Origin: Natrarchaeobius chitinivorans
GTDB taxonomy: Archaea; Halobacteriota; Halobacteria; Halobacteriales; Natrialbaceae
Length of the DNA: 64,000 nt
Direction of reading: 5' to 3'
Assembly: GCF_003841505.1 (NCBI RefSeq)
Contig: NZ_REGA01000001.1
Span: forward strand, 124,001-188,000
Part shown: one piece after another, positions 55,901 through 63,371 of the stretch
How the letters are laid out: each line of letters begins with the position of its first letter
Position numbering within the stretch: the first letter of the stretch is position 1
Program-made: the position numbers and the translations under genes
Notes under the pieces: model-generated
Seen by the model: only the letters and a program-made list of their open reading frames with translations
The model's database searches: none
What the model was told of the DNA's origin: nothing

Positions 55901-56356
55901 CTCGTTCAACTCCGTCTCGCGTTCCTCGAGGTCGTCGCCCAGTTCCTCGAGTTCGTCGATCTGCTCGTTCGTGATCGCCGTGATCGCGACGACGTTCTCG
56001 ACGCCGGTGATCGCGTCGTCCTCGACGAGCGTCTCGTTGACCGATTCGTTCGCCCTGATCTCCTCCTGGAACTCCAGAGACTCGAGCAACGATTCTCTCG
56101 TGAGAACGTTCTCGCCGTCACCGCGGGTGATTACCTGGACGCTGGTCGTCCCCTCCTCGTCGTCGACGCCGAACCGTTCGTCGATCTCCTCCATCGCATC
56201 GCCCTCGGGTGAGTCGCTCTCGAACTGCTCGAGCGAGGAGTCGTCGTCGACCATCGACATCCCCGTGCCGATCAGTGCAGTCGTAAGCAGGAGCGCAACG
56301 AGAACGATACGGGAGTGAGACGTGACGAGGTCGGAGATACGTTCGACCGGATTCAT
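52928..56356 (-). CDS. RND/MMPL superfamily exporter with coiled-coil insert
   Basis: 1142 aa. The first extracellular domain (about 60-400) contains two long Glu-rich coiled coils (ELNETSEELEERGEELEERG; EYEQLEAESEQLEEDSEQLE) absent from ordinary members. Standard RND transmembrane bundles follow, with TM4 motif GLSIDYAIHVFMRYRE (D527). The matching TM10 motif reads GLGVAYSIHVSARY, with Ala1004 where Asp is expected. C-terminal tail is disordered. Substrate unknown. Upstream AT-rich TATA-like sequence near 56433. Confidence 0.92.
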   Translation of the reverse strand: MNPVERISDLVTSHSRIVLVALLLTTALIGTGMSMVDDDSSLEQFESDSPEGDAMEEIDERFGVDDEEGTTSVQVITRGDGENVLTRESLLESLEFQEEIRANESVNETLVEDDAITGVENVVAITAITNEQIDELEELGDDLEERETELNETSEELEERGEELEERGEELEEREAELNETSDRLEDGIDASIRIQREYEELAATYDEDDPEYQEGAAELEAEFDATIEEATAGLDDEQAAEYEELAQQARAIESDRFAIEQTTDDPEADPEYQELTDALEDVYLGATMGVLEDEYEQLEAESEQLEEDSEQLEEDSERLEEEYEQLGEDAEELEEMQADLEDDDGPTLDEQIETLSEIDDEEFEEALEDALSDDDEDQGGALAFMPSDYEPGSTEADARMTFVTQGIGDGDVEMGAVDEAVLDAQLDLRDLAADHDHDQIVFGVGVITDEIDRSMADSLAIVGPLALAFVVAALLVAYRDPLDIVLGVVGIVTVLVWTFGFMGWADISFNQMMIAIPVLLIGLSIDYAIHVFMRYREHRETPRASDERTGSEAARERPETADHSVTDSSSIRGSMAVALAGVGIALVWVTATTAIGFLANLISPIAPIREFGVVSAFGILAALIVFGGLIPAAKVEIDTILEARGFDRHRRAFGTGGGRLGDVLSVGATAARRAPLVLLLVVLLVTAGGVYGASQVDTSFDEEDFLAESPPAWTESLPSSMAPGEYQASADLDFVNENFQRDDLQAQILVEGDVADGDVLERLETAQNEAADSEVAYTLASGEADVDGPLTVMEDVAAQNESFNESFEAADTTGDGVPDENVTELYDELFEVNEEEASQVLHRNDDGTYDTARLIVAVRGDAPFDETTEEMRAIAATIDDEGAGGDRGFADDGNDDTDDGTGVAASGGGVSAIATGDPIVNHIVEQDLLDTVLQSLLITLVAVFVFLSAAYRLTGNSATLGVVTLLPVAFAVSWILGTMYLIGMPFNVLTGMITSLTIGLGVAYSIHVSARYTLELERQGNVWAALETTVTGTGGALLGSAATTVGGFGTLAFAVLPVLRQFGIITGLTITYAFLASVVVLPTLLVLWTRYLGPDVSFDTRPVRRPTPPAASDGGTSTDPDAETTRDTRRTSDSGAGGEDE
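55810..55920 (-). repeat. In-frame repeats coding the ELEERGE coiled coil
   Basis: Near-identical 21-bp units (TTCCTCGAGTTCCTCACCACG-like, cut short here) recur, encoding ELEERGE heptads; the second coiled coil near 55370-55460 shows the same with QLEEDSE units. Confidence 0.75.
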
Positions 56357-56751
56357 TCGATCGCCTCCACCGAACCGGCGTCCGTACGTCGAAGAACCAT
56401 GCTGTTGTTACGATCCTAAAAACACGGCCGCTTATACGTGTTTGCAGAGCTACAATTTAGTGAACGTCACGCCTCCTGATACACAGCCCACTGCCCCAAG
56501 ACGCCGAATGTCGTTCGATGCTGGCTCCCAATTATAGTGTTCGATATCTGATTTTCATATGACTCGATACGGGTCTCCGATCCATCAGCGCGCGCTGGCG
56601 ACGGCGGCGAGCACTACGAGACGTCGTCGCTACCCCTGTGCGAAGGACGGCGCAGAACGCAGTGATCCGCAGAGGCTGGTGAGGGGAGGCGGTGAGCAGG
56701 ACTGATACTGCCGGCCGGAGGTCGACCTCGAGTACTCCCTCCGAGAGTCTG
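56357..56751. other. Intergenic region between exporter and thrC
   Basis: 395 bp with no credible gene; AT-rich near the exporter promoter, GC-rich and featureless near thrC until the hairpin element. Confidence 0.55.
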
Positions 56752-56833
56752 ATACGGACTACTGTACCTGTTTACCGGCGCACCCACCGTCCGGGTCGCG
56801 GGTGCGCCGGCAACGACGTACAGTAAACCGTAT
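56752..56833 (+). repeat. 82-bp double-hairpin element, copy 7 (abuts stop codon)
   Basis: Outer arms ATACGGACTACTGTA / TACAGTAAACCGTAT and inner stem ACCGGCGCACCC / GGGTGCGCCGG. Its last base is the A of the TGA stop (minus strand) of the threonine-synthase-like gene. Confidence 0.95.
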
Positions 56834-58023
56834 CACACGCCCTGACTCATCAGGTAGCTCCGCAACACGTCGGCCTCCTTGCTCCCGGTCGCGGCGTTGA
56901 CGAGGACGACCGTCTCGTCGCCGTCGAACTCGCCGCGCTCGGCGAGTTCCCACGCGCCGGCGGCCGCGGCCCCAGCACTCGGCGTCATCTCGAGACCCTC
57001 GTGTTTGGCAACCGTGACCGCAGCCTCGAGGACGTCCTGGTCGCCGGCCGCAACCGCGCCGCCGTCGGTCTTCCGGATCGCCTCGAGCACCCGCGAACCT
57101 GCGATCGGATCGGGAACTTCGATCCCGCCACAGATCGTATCGGGCGTCTCGACAGGTTCGGTGTCGTCGGCTCCCGACTCGAACGCGTCGACGATCGGCG
57201 CACAGCCGTCGGCCTGGGCGGCGTACAGCGAGGGGCGCTCGTCGACGAGGCCGAGCGTTTGCAACTCGGTCACCGCCCTGGAGCCGCCGACAAGCCCGGT
57301 ACCGCTCCCGGTCGGGTAGACGATCGCGTCGGGCACCGCCCACTCGAGTTGCTCGAGGATCTCGTACGTGGTAGTCTTCTCGCCCTCGTGGCGGTACGGC
57401 GTGACGAACGTCTGGAGTGGCTCCCAGTCGTCGTGTTCGGCTATTCCCTCCTCGAAGGCGTCGACGGCGTCGTCGTATCGCCCGCCGACGACGTTCATGT
57501 CGCCGCCGTGGACGTTCACCATCGCCTTGTTCGAAAAGCCCGAGCGTGCGGGGAGATACACGTGTGACTCGAGGCCCGCACGGCCGGCGTAGGCCGCGGC
57601 CGACTGCCCGCCGTTGCCGGTCGACGCGAGCGCGACGTCGGTTCCACCGCTTTCCACAACGGCTGTTACCGCCATCGACTGGCCCCGATCCCGAATCGTT
57701 CCCGTCGGATTCCGGCCCTCGTCTTTGATCAGTAGTCGTCCGACGCCGAGTTCCGCCGCCAGCGCGGGGCACTCGACCAGCGGCGTCGCCCCCTCGTCCA
57801 TCGTCACGGCCGCTTCGCGGGCGACCGGCAACAGGTCCTCGTAGCGCCACATCGAATCCAGCGGACGCGACTCGAGGGCGGCCCGATCCAGATCGATCGC
57901 GTCGTAGTCGTACGTCGCCTCGAGAAGCCCGTCACAGTCGGGACACCGACCGATCCGATCGGCGTCCACGTTGGCCCCGCAGTCGACACACTCGAGGCCG
58001 AGAAAGGCGTCAGTCGTCTCCAT
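56833..58023 (-). CDS. thrC: Threonine synthase family protein lacking the PLP lysine
   Basis: 396 aa fold-type II PLP family. N-terminal zinc ribbon (C12, C15, C27, C30), substrate loop EGATPLVECPALA, cofactor region LLIKDEGRNPTGTIRDRG, phosphate-binding STGNGGQSAAAYAGRA. In catalytic members the Schiff-base lysine lies in (S/T)-F-K-D-R; here the position is Arg111 (TIRDRG). It may therefore be a non-catalytic or altered paralogue rather than the housekeeping threonine synthase. The remainder aligns well to the family. Confidence 0.8.
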   Translation of the reverse strand: METTDAFLGLECVDCGANVDADRIGRCPDCDGLLEATYDYDAIDLDRAALESRPLDSMWRYEDLLPVAREAAVTMDEGATPLVECPALAAELGVGRLLIKDEGRNPTGTIRDRGQSMAVTAVVESGGTDVALASTGNGGQSAAAYAGRAGLESHVYLPARSGFSNKAMVNVHGGDMNVVGGRYDDAVDAFEEGIAEHDDWEPLQTFVTPYRHEGEKTTTYEILEQLEWAVPDAIVYPTGSGTGLVGGSRAVTELQTLGLVDERPSLYAAQADGCAPIVDAFESGADDTEPVETPDTICGGIEVPDPIAGSRVLEAIRKTDGGAVAAGDQDVLEAAVTVAKHEGLEMTPSAGAAAAGAWELAERGEFDGDETVVLVNAATGSKEADVLRSYLMSQGV

Positions 58024-58096
58024 ACCGAACCGTTCGTGGCCCCGGACTAATGGTTGTTCATCGCTCTCGGCCGGAAAATGCGTCGAACGGACGCGG

Positions 58097-58795
58097 TCAC
58101 GCTGCGGGTCGGTCGCTCGTCGACTCCCCGTTCGATCCCTCGACGGCGATCGGGTGGAGATCGAGCCACGCGTGACCGATCACGTAGTAGGCCGCGACCA
58201 GCGCGTAGAACGCGACGATCGCGCCGAGGACGGCACCGACGAACGGAATCGAGCCGAGGATGCCCGAGACGAACGAGCCGACGATCACGATGCCGAGTGC
58301 CAGCAGCCAGTTCGTTGCGTAGGTTGCGCTTCGGAGGACGGGGCGAAGCGCCGCGAAGTCGAACCCTGCGGCGATTCGCCGTTCCGCGGCGAACTGTGCG
58401 AGCGCGGCCGGAACGACGTACGCCGTCAGCAGGGCGGCCGCGAGCGCGAGCAGTCCGACCGCGATCACGACGGCGACGCCGAACACACCGGGATCGCCGC
58501 TGGCGACGAGTACGACACCCCCCGCGGCGAACGCGCCGACGACGATCGGGACCAGCGAGTACGCGAGGAGGATCACGAACGCCTTCGCGCCCTCGACGGT
58601 CAACTCGCCCCAGTCGTCGAACGTCGGAGCCTCGTCGTCGCCGCGTGCGGTCCGGTCCAGTACGCGGACGACGTACCCCCAGACGAGAAAGAGGGGGATC
58701 ACCAGAAAGGCAAACAGCAGGAGCACTCCCCCGATGATGCTGGTCTTCCACGCGTCCTCGCTGTCTTTCAGATAGATTATTGATTCGGTTAGCAT
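58097..58795 (-). CDS. DUF4013 family membrane protein
   Basis: 232 aa with about six transmembrane segments. The DUF4013 pattern is present: N-terminal SIIYLKDSEDAWKTSIIGGVLLL, then GYVVRVLDRTARGDDEAPTFDDWGELTVEGAKAFVI, and C-terminal YALVAAYYVIGHAWLD. Conserved in halophilic archaea and bacteria, function unknown. Single gene. Confidence 0.88.
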   Translation of the reverse strand: MLTESIIYLKDSEDAWKTSIIGGVLLLFAFLVIPLFLVWGYVVRVLDRTARGDDEAPTFDDWGELTVEGAKAFVILLAYSLVPIVVGAFAAGGVVLVASGDPGVFGVAVVIAVGLLALAAALLTAYVVPAALAQFAAERRIAAGFDFAALRPVLRSATYATNWLLALGIVIVGSFVSGILGSIPFVGAVLGAIVAFYALVAAYYVIGHAWLDLHPIAVEGSNGESTSDRPAA

Positions 58796-59029
58796 CGGTT
58801 ACACCTCGGCCGTCTGCAGTTGCTCGCGGCCTGGCCAACGTATTATACTACCGACAACTATATAGCCCTCTCCATATACCGGAAATCCTGCCTTTTCAGC
58901 CCCTCAAACTCACATTCCGATCGTACTTCAACAGTGGTATCAGAATTAGGAGTGGACGTAATCTCACGCGTGTACGGCCTCGAGACGCGACGCTCGAGGG
59001 TATATCAAACCGCAGAGAATACGTCGATA

Positions 59030-59206
59030 TCAGTGGTCGCCGGCTTTCGACTGCCACTCGTAGTCGCGACGCTTGGCGGACGTGCCGAAGCCACACGACG
59101 AGCATTCCTTCTTCTTTACGTGGTAGGACTTCTCTCCGCAGCGACGACACTTGACGTGTGTCGTCTTGTTCTTCTTTCCTTGGCTCGGGGTTCCTGCACC
59201 AGTCAT
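59030..59206 (-). CDS. rpl37e: Ribosomal protein L37e
   Basis: 58 aa zinc-binding component of the large subunit. [20 protein letters not shown], then [21 protein letters not shown], ending [14 protein letters not shown]. Zinc ligands C20, C23, C35, C38 in the CxxC-x11-CxxC pattern. Start overlaps the Lsm stop by ATGA. The frame was too short to stand out, but is unambiguous. Confidence 0.97.
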   Translation of the reverse strand: MTGAGTPSQGKKNKTTHVKCRRCGEKSYHVKKKECSSCGFGTSAKRRDYEWQSKAGDH

Positions 59207-59430
59207 GGAGTTATCGAAACGACGTTGTCGCCGCGTATAATGGTTGTGTCTTCGATCGGCTCGTCGTCCGACGCGGCTTCATCGGCGGGAATCGCGGCGT
59301 CGTCGAGCACGAGGTTCATGTGCTGATCGTAGCCGGCGAGATCGCCGACGTATTCGTCGCCGCTTTTGAGTCGTACCGTCACGCGTTCGCCAAGCGACGC
59401 CTCGAGGACGTCGAGCGGTCGTCCACTCAT
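59203..59430 (-). CDS. Lsm (Sm-like) RNA-binding protein
   Basis: 75 aa archaeal Sm-like protein forming a ring that binds U-rich RNA. Sm1: [41 protein letters not shown]; Sm2: [14 protein letters not shown]. First gene of the Lsm-L37e pair, conserved in haloarchaea. A TATA box 27 nt upstream of the ATG implies a leaderless mRNA. Confidence 0.95.
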   Translation of the reverse strand: MSGRPLDVLEASLGERVTVRLKSGDEYVGDLAGYDQHMNLVLDDAAIPADEAASDDEPIEDTTIIRGDNVVSITP

Positions 59431-59452
59431 ACGAAAGACCGCAGGTGACGAC

Positions 59453-59460
59453 TACTTAAT
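59453..59460 (-). promoter_or_regulatory. TATA box of the Lsm-L37e operon
   Basis: ATTAAGTA on the minus strand centred about 27 nt upstream of ATG 59430; spacing implies leaderless transcription. Confidence 0.55.
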
Positions 59461-59556
59461 CGTACCGGTCCCGTCGTACTCGAGGCGAGTCACCTCGACC
59501 GAACGGTTCGACGAATCGACCAAACGGCTAAGTGGACGGTCGTCGTCCACGACGAT

Positions 59557-59871
59557 ATGGGAGAACGAAAATTCACCTTCATCGAGTTGCATCTAGACGG
59601 CGACACCCAGTTCGGTCCGCGCGAAATCGGCGAAGCGCTCCCGTTCGGGGAGAAGACGGAAGCCTCCGACCTCGAGACCGAAGTCGAGTTCGACGAGGAA
59701 TCCGACGAGGCAGCCGACGACGACAGCAGTGGTCCCGGCGGGAAGAGTGCGATCGGCGCGCTGGTCGCCCTCGCTGTGCTCGTCGGGATCGCCGCCGCCG
59801 CGAAAAAGTTCCGCGGTGACGACGAACCCGACCTGGAGGACGAAGAACAGCCGGACGTTATCGTCAACTAA
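59557..59871 (+). CDS. Small membrane-associated acidic protein
   Basis: 104 aa: N-terminal soluble strand-rich part (MGERKFTFIELHLDGDTQFG), acidic linker, one transmembrane helix (SAIGALVALAVLVGIAAAAKKF) and an acidic tail. I do not recognise the family; likely small haloarchaeal membrane protein. Followed 43 bp later by the metalloprotease gene in the same direction, so possibly one transcript. Confidence 0.82.
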   Translation: MGERKFTFIELHLDGDTQFGPREIGEALPFGEKTEASDLETEVEFDEESDEAADDDSSGPGGKSAIGALVALAVLVGIAAAAKKFRGDDEPDLEDEEQPDVIVN

Positions 59872-59914
59872 ACTGAGCCGAACGCTTTTGCGTTCGACAG
59901 TCGTACCCATTCCT

Positions 59915-60877
59915 GTGAACCTCTATCGTAGCGCTCGTGCCGTCGCCGGGGCGTCCGGATCCGGCGACGACGCGATCGACTGGCGATCCGCCGCAGAAGC
60001 CGCGAAGGCGGCGACGGATCCCGGATCGATCGCACTCGAGCCCGGCGAGGCCGACGCCTACGCGCGTGACGTCCGGGATGCTCGTGCGGCCGTTCGAACG
60101 GTTTCCGGTGCCGAGTTCGACGTCCCCGACACCATCGAGATCCAGAACCGTCACCACTGGATCGACGCCAACGTCGAGACCTTCGAGCGCGTGATGGGCG
60201 CACTCGAGGCCCACACCGACGTCTTTCCCGGTATCGCCCGGACGATCAACACGGGGACGATGGCCGTCTTGCTCGGCTTTCTCGGACGGAACGTCCTCGG
60301 TCAGTACGACCCGCTGTTGCTCGCCGACACGCCGGAGGACGACCACGCGCTCTATTTCGTCCGGCCGAACATCCTCAACGCGGCCGACACGCTCGAGGTC
60401 GATCCCGACCGGTTCAGACGCTGGATCGCGTTTCACGAGGTAACCCACGCGGCGGAGTTCGGCGCGGCCCCGTGGCTCTCGACGCACCTCGAGCGGCGCA
60501 TGGAAGACGGCATCGCCGCCCTCTCGGCGGGGTCGTTCGACCGCGACGCGTTCCGGGAACTCGACGCCGCGATGACCGTCGTCGAGGGGTACGCCGAACT
60601 CCTGATGGACCACGCCTTCGACGACGAGTACGAGGACCTCCGACGGAAACTCGACGCGCGACGGCAGGGCCGAGGCCCCCTCCAGCGGCTGTTCCGACGG
60701 CTGCTCGGACTCGGACTCAAACAGCGCCAGTACGAGCGCGGGAAGAACTTCTTCGAGAGCGTCGTCACCGCGAGCGACCTCGAGACTGCGAGTCGCGTCT
60801 GGGAGCGACCCGAGAACCTGCCGACCCAGGACGAACTCGACTCGCCGGGGCTGTGGCTGCGCCGGATCGACCGCTGA
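59915..60877 (+). CDS. Zinc-dependent metalloprotease (DUF2342 / F420-associated family)
   Basis: 320 aa. Contains HEVTHAAEF (zinc ligands His174 and His178, catalytic Glu175) and conserved flanks HHWIDANVETFERVMGALEAH and MTVVEGYAELLMDHAF, matching the coenzyme-F420-biosynthesis-associated hydrolase family. Substrate unknown. GTG 59915 chosen (VNLYRSARAV), as upstream codons belong to the neighbouring gene in another frame. Confidence 0.88.
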   Translation: MNLYRSARAVAGASGSGDDAIDWRSAAEAAKAATDPGSIALEPGEADAYARDVRDARAAVRTVSGAEFDVPDTIEIQNRHHWIDANVETFERVMGALEAHTDVFPGIARTINTGTMAVLLGFLGRNVLGQYDPLLLADTPEDDHALYFVRPNILNAADTLEVDPDRFRRWIAFHEVTHAAEFGAAPWLSTHLERRMEDGIAALSAGSFDRDAFRELDAAMTVVEGYAELLMDHAFDDEYEDLRRKLDARRQGRGPLQRLFRRLLGLGLKQRQYERGKNFFESVVTASDLETASRVWERPENLPTQDELDSPGLWLRRIDR

Positions 60878-60889
60878 CAGGCCGACTGG

Positions 60890-61110
60890 ACAACCACAGG
60901 TGGGCACGGACAGCTGCGGCTGAGACGGACAGCCACAGGTGAGCACGGACAGCTGCGGCTGAGACGGACAACCACAGGTGGGCACGGACAGCTGCGGCTG
61001 AGACGGACAGCCACAGGTGAGCACGGACAGCTGCGGCTGAGACGGACAACCACAGGTGGGCACGGACAGCTGCGGCTGAGACGGACAGCCACAGGTGGGC
61101 ACGGACAGCT
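60890..61110. repeat. 39-bp tandem repeat, about 5 copies
   Basis: Units of 39 bp, each with CACAGGTG(A/G)GCACGGACAG and CTGCGGCTGAGACGGACA, run through the intergenic region between the metalloprotease gene and the small membrane protein. Period is a multiple of three but the encoded peptides look artificial (Cys/Gly/Pro-rich). There are no spacers, so it is not CRISPR. Confidence 0.93.
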
Positions 61111-61122
61111 GTGTGTGAGTGC

Positions 61123-61431
61123 TTACAACTTCGAGTGACGAAACTCTCGAGCGACGCGCCGGAGGTACCACCACAGCGCCGTCCCGACCAGACAGCCGCC
61201 CAGCGCCGACAGTCCGACGATGGCGTACCCGCCGCCACCCTGGAGCGCCATCGTCGCACCGGAGAGGCTGACCAGCAAGACGAACCCGACGCTCATCCGG
61301 CCGACGCCGTCGCCTACTCCGCCGAGTTGAGGGCGTCTCGAGCGATCGTTTCTCCGCGTTCGATCGACTCCCTTCGATCGGTCGGACGATCGGGTTCGCT
61401 CGCTCCCGGCCCGCCGGCCGTCTCGCCTCAT
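61123..61431 (-). CDS. Small two-helix membrane protein
   Basis: 102 aa: an arginine-rich N-terminal half and a C-terminal hydrophobic hairpin (MSVGFVLLVSLSGATMALQG; YAIVGLSALGGCLVGTALWWYL). ATG 61431 overlaps the stop of the upstream gene (61428-61430), supporting this start; a start at ATG 61296 (57 aa) would leave only the membrane hairpin. Unknown function. Confidence 0.65.
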   Translation of the reverse strand: MRRDGRRAGSERTRSSDRSKGVDRTRRNDRSRRPQLGGVGDGVGRMSVGFVLLVSLSGATMALQGGGGYAIVGLSALGGCLVGTALWWYLRRVAREFRHSKL

Positions 61432-61874
61432 ACCTTGTCGGCGACGCTTACGTGCATCGTCGCGAACTGCCAGTCCGCGGTCGTTCGCTCGCTCGCCATC
61501 GCACTCGAGGCGGGCGTCGGCTGGCCGTCGCTCGAGTCCGAGGGTGACTCGCGAACGAGCGTTCCGCTCCAGCGCGTGTCGAATCGATGCTCCGTCTCGC
61601 TCTCGACGTCCGTCCATGCCATCGTCACCTCGTCGGCGAACGTTGCGAACCGATCGCGCTCGCCGACGACGAGGTGGTGGCTCTCGACGGTCCAGTCCGC
61701 GGTCGTCTCCGTCTGGGAGCGAAGCGCCTCGGCTACGTCGTCGTAGCCGAACAGCGCCTCGCCGATCCCGAACTTGACCGTCGAACCGGCCGGCCGGAAG
61801 TACGACTCGAGCGGATCGCCGTTCCGAAGCGCGTCGTAGTAGGCGTGGACGGTGTCCTCGGCGTGTGCGGTCAT
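61428..61874 (-). CDS. NTF2/SnoaL-like fold protein
   Basis: 148 aa. Pattern of an NTF2-like domain: DTVHAYYDALRNGDPLESYF, VKFGIGEALFGYDDVAEALRSQ, WTVESHHLVVGERDRFATFADEVTMAW, HRFDTRWSGTLVRE, WQFATMHVSV. Members act as enzymes or ligand-binding units; no specific activity evident. ATG 61874 fits the fold start. Likely cotranscribed with the downstream small membrane protein. Confidence 0.85.
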   Translation of the reverse strand: MTAHAEDTVHAYYDALRNGDPLESYFRPAGSTVKFGIGEALFGYDDVAEALRSQTETTADWTVESHHLVVGERDRFATFADEVTMAWTDVESETEHRFDTRWSGTLVRESPSDSSDGQPTPASSAMASERTTADWQFATMHVSVADKV

Positions 61875-61971
61875 CGTACGGTACTCTCCGGCGGGCGACC
61901 CCAAAGACGCATCGGACGCGAGTGCATGCCGCCCGATCGATGGCACCCGGCAATCGACGAAAGGGACGAAC

Positions 61972-62098
61972 TCCCGGCATCCGACGACAGTGACGTCATT
62001 CCGGCATCCGACGACAGTGACGCCATTCCGGCATCCGACGACAGCGAGGCCCTTCCGACAACCAACGACAGCGACCCACTCCCGGCAGTCGACGACAA
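61972..62098. repeat. 27-bp tandem repeat, 3 good and 2 degenerate copies
   Basis: Units beginning CCGGCATCCGACGACAG at about 61976, 62003 and 62030, then weaker copies. They run up to 5 bp before the MscS stop codon at 62103. Confidence 0.9.
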
Positions 62099-62102
62099 CC
62101 GT

Positions 62103-63125
62103 TCATGCGGAGTCGGTCGGTCCCTCCCCGTGGTCGATCGCCTCGCCAGGTTTCGGTCTCCGGTCGGCCGACGAACGGTCGGCTGACTCGGATTCGATTC
62201 GGCGGTTGCGATCGAGCGCGTCGTCCCCGACTTCAGGCTCGAGCGATTCCCCGTCGGGCGAATCGAACGCAACTCGCGCCCGCCCGCTCGTCTCGTCGAA
62301 GACGTGGTGGGTGTGCGGGTACGCGATTTCGACGTCGGCGTCCCGAAACGCGTTCCAGGCGTTGCGCTGGACCGCCGATCGAACTTTCAGCGGGAGGTAC
62401 GGCTCCTCGAGCCAGAGTTTGAGATCGATCGAGATGCCGTGATCGGCGAACTCCCTGACGAACGCCGTCGGGCGCGCCGGAAACCGCGACTGGCCCACCC
62501 TGATCGGCGGCCCGCCCTCGATGACGCCGTCGACCCGGCGAGCCGACCGCTCGAGGAGTTCGCAGGCCTGCTCGAGGTCGCCCTCGTAGGTGACACAGAC
62601 CTCGATCGAGAGCCTGCTCCGTTCGTCCTCCGCCGAACAGTTACGGACGTCGCGCTCGCGCATCGTCTCGTTCGGAATCACGAGAAACGAGTTCTCGAGC
62701 GTGAACACACGCGTATAGCCGAGCGTGATGTCGTCGACGTACCCCCGCTCTTCGCGGTCGGCGAGTTCGATCATATCGCCGACCTCGTAGGGTCGGTTGA
62801 ACAGGATGAACAGCCCGCTGACGTAGCTGCGCCCGATCGGCGCGAGCACCGCACCGACGACGAGCGAGAGGACGGTAAACGAGAGCAGGACGTTCTGCGG
62901 GCGAAAACCGAGGAGCCCGGCGAAGGGGACGAACGCGTAGCAGACGATCGCGATCCGGCCGGCCAACAACACCGCGTTGGCGGTCGTCGGTCGAAGGGCT
63001 CGCCGCTCGAGGCGCGGTCGAAGCCGATCGGCCAGCAGCTTCGAGCCGTACCACGCGACGAGGATCGCGATTCCGGCGAGCAGCCACGTCATCTCGAGCG
63101 TACCGACGAAATCCGTGACCGCCAT
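62103..63125 (-). CDS. MscS-family mechanosensitive channel
   Basis: 340 aa. N-terminal transmembrane helices (TWLLAGIAILVAWYGSKLLAD, ANAVLLAGRIAIVCYAFVPFAG, VLLSFTVLSLVVGAVLAPIG), then the MscS beta domain (GLFILFNRPYEVGDMIEL, GYVDDITLGYTRVFTLENSFLVIPNETM) and the alpha/beta domain. The pore-helix Gly/Ala pattern is moderate. C-terminal extension acidic. Likely an osmotic-safety valve. ATG 63125 was chosen; the longer frame upstream has no membrane character. Confidence 0.88.
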   Translation of the reverse strand: MAVTDFVGTLEMTWLLAGIAILVAWYGSKLLADRLRPRLERRALRPTTANAVLLAGRIAIVCYAFVPFAGLLGFRPQNVLLSFTVLSLVVGAVLAPIGRSYVSGLFILFNRPYEVGDMIELADREERGYVDDITLGYTRVFTLENSFLVIPNETMRERDVRNCSAEDERSRLSIEVCVTYEGDLEQACELLERSARRVDGVIEGGPPIRVGQSRFPARPTAFVREFADHGISIDLKLWLEEPYLPLKVRSAVQRNAWNAFRDADVEIAYPHTHHVFDETSGRARVAFDSPDGESLEPEVGDDALDRNRRIESESADRSSADRRPKPGEAIDHGEGPTDSA

Positions 63126-63371
63126 CCGGGCGCTTCGGTCGGCGGAGACAGGTTCGAGCGACCGACCGCCGGCTACTGATTCGTGCGATCGGCCGCCGAC
63201 TCCCAGTCCGACGATTCGACCGACGAGTTCCGATTCGATGATTCTGGACGCGTAACGCGACGGGTAAACGGACACTGCCTGACCTTCCGTCGGCGAGCGA
63301 AAAAGGGCGGCCGTGGCAACAGCAGGGGACGGGTCCCGCCTTCGACAGCAGACCGTCCCGTGTGGTCCGAT
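63126..63371. other. Intergenic sequence upstream of MscS
   Basis: 246 bp with no gene; the MscS promoter region; nothing recognised. Confidence 0.5.

Noticed and set aside
60890-61110. Possible CRISPR array
   Set aside because: Units are directly adjacent with no unique spacers and no cas genes nearby; it is a tandem repeat.
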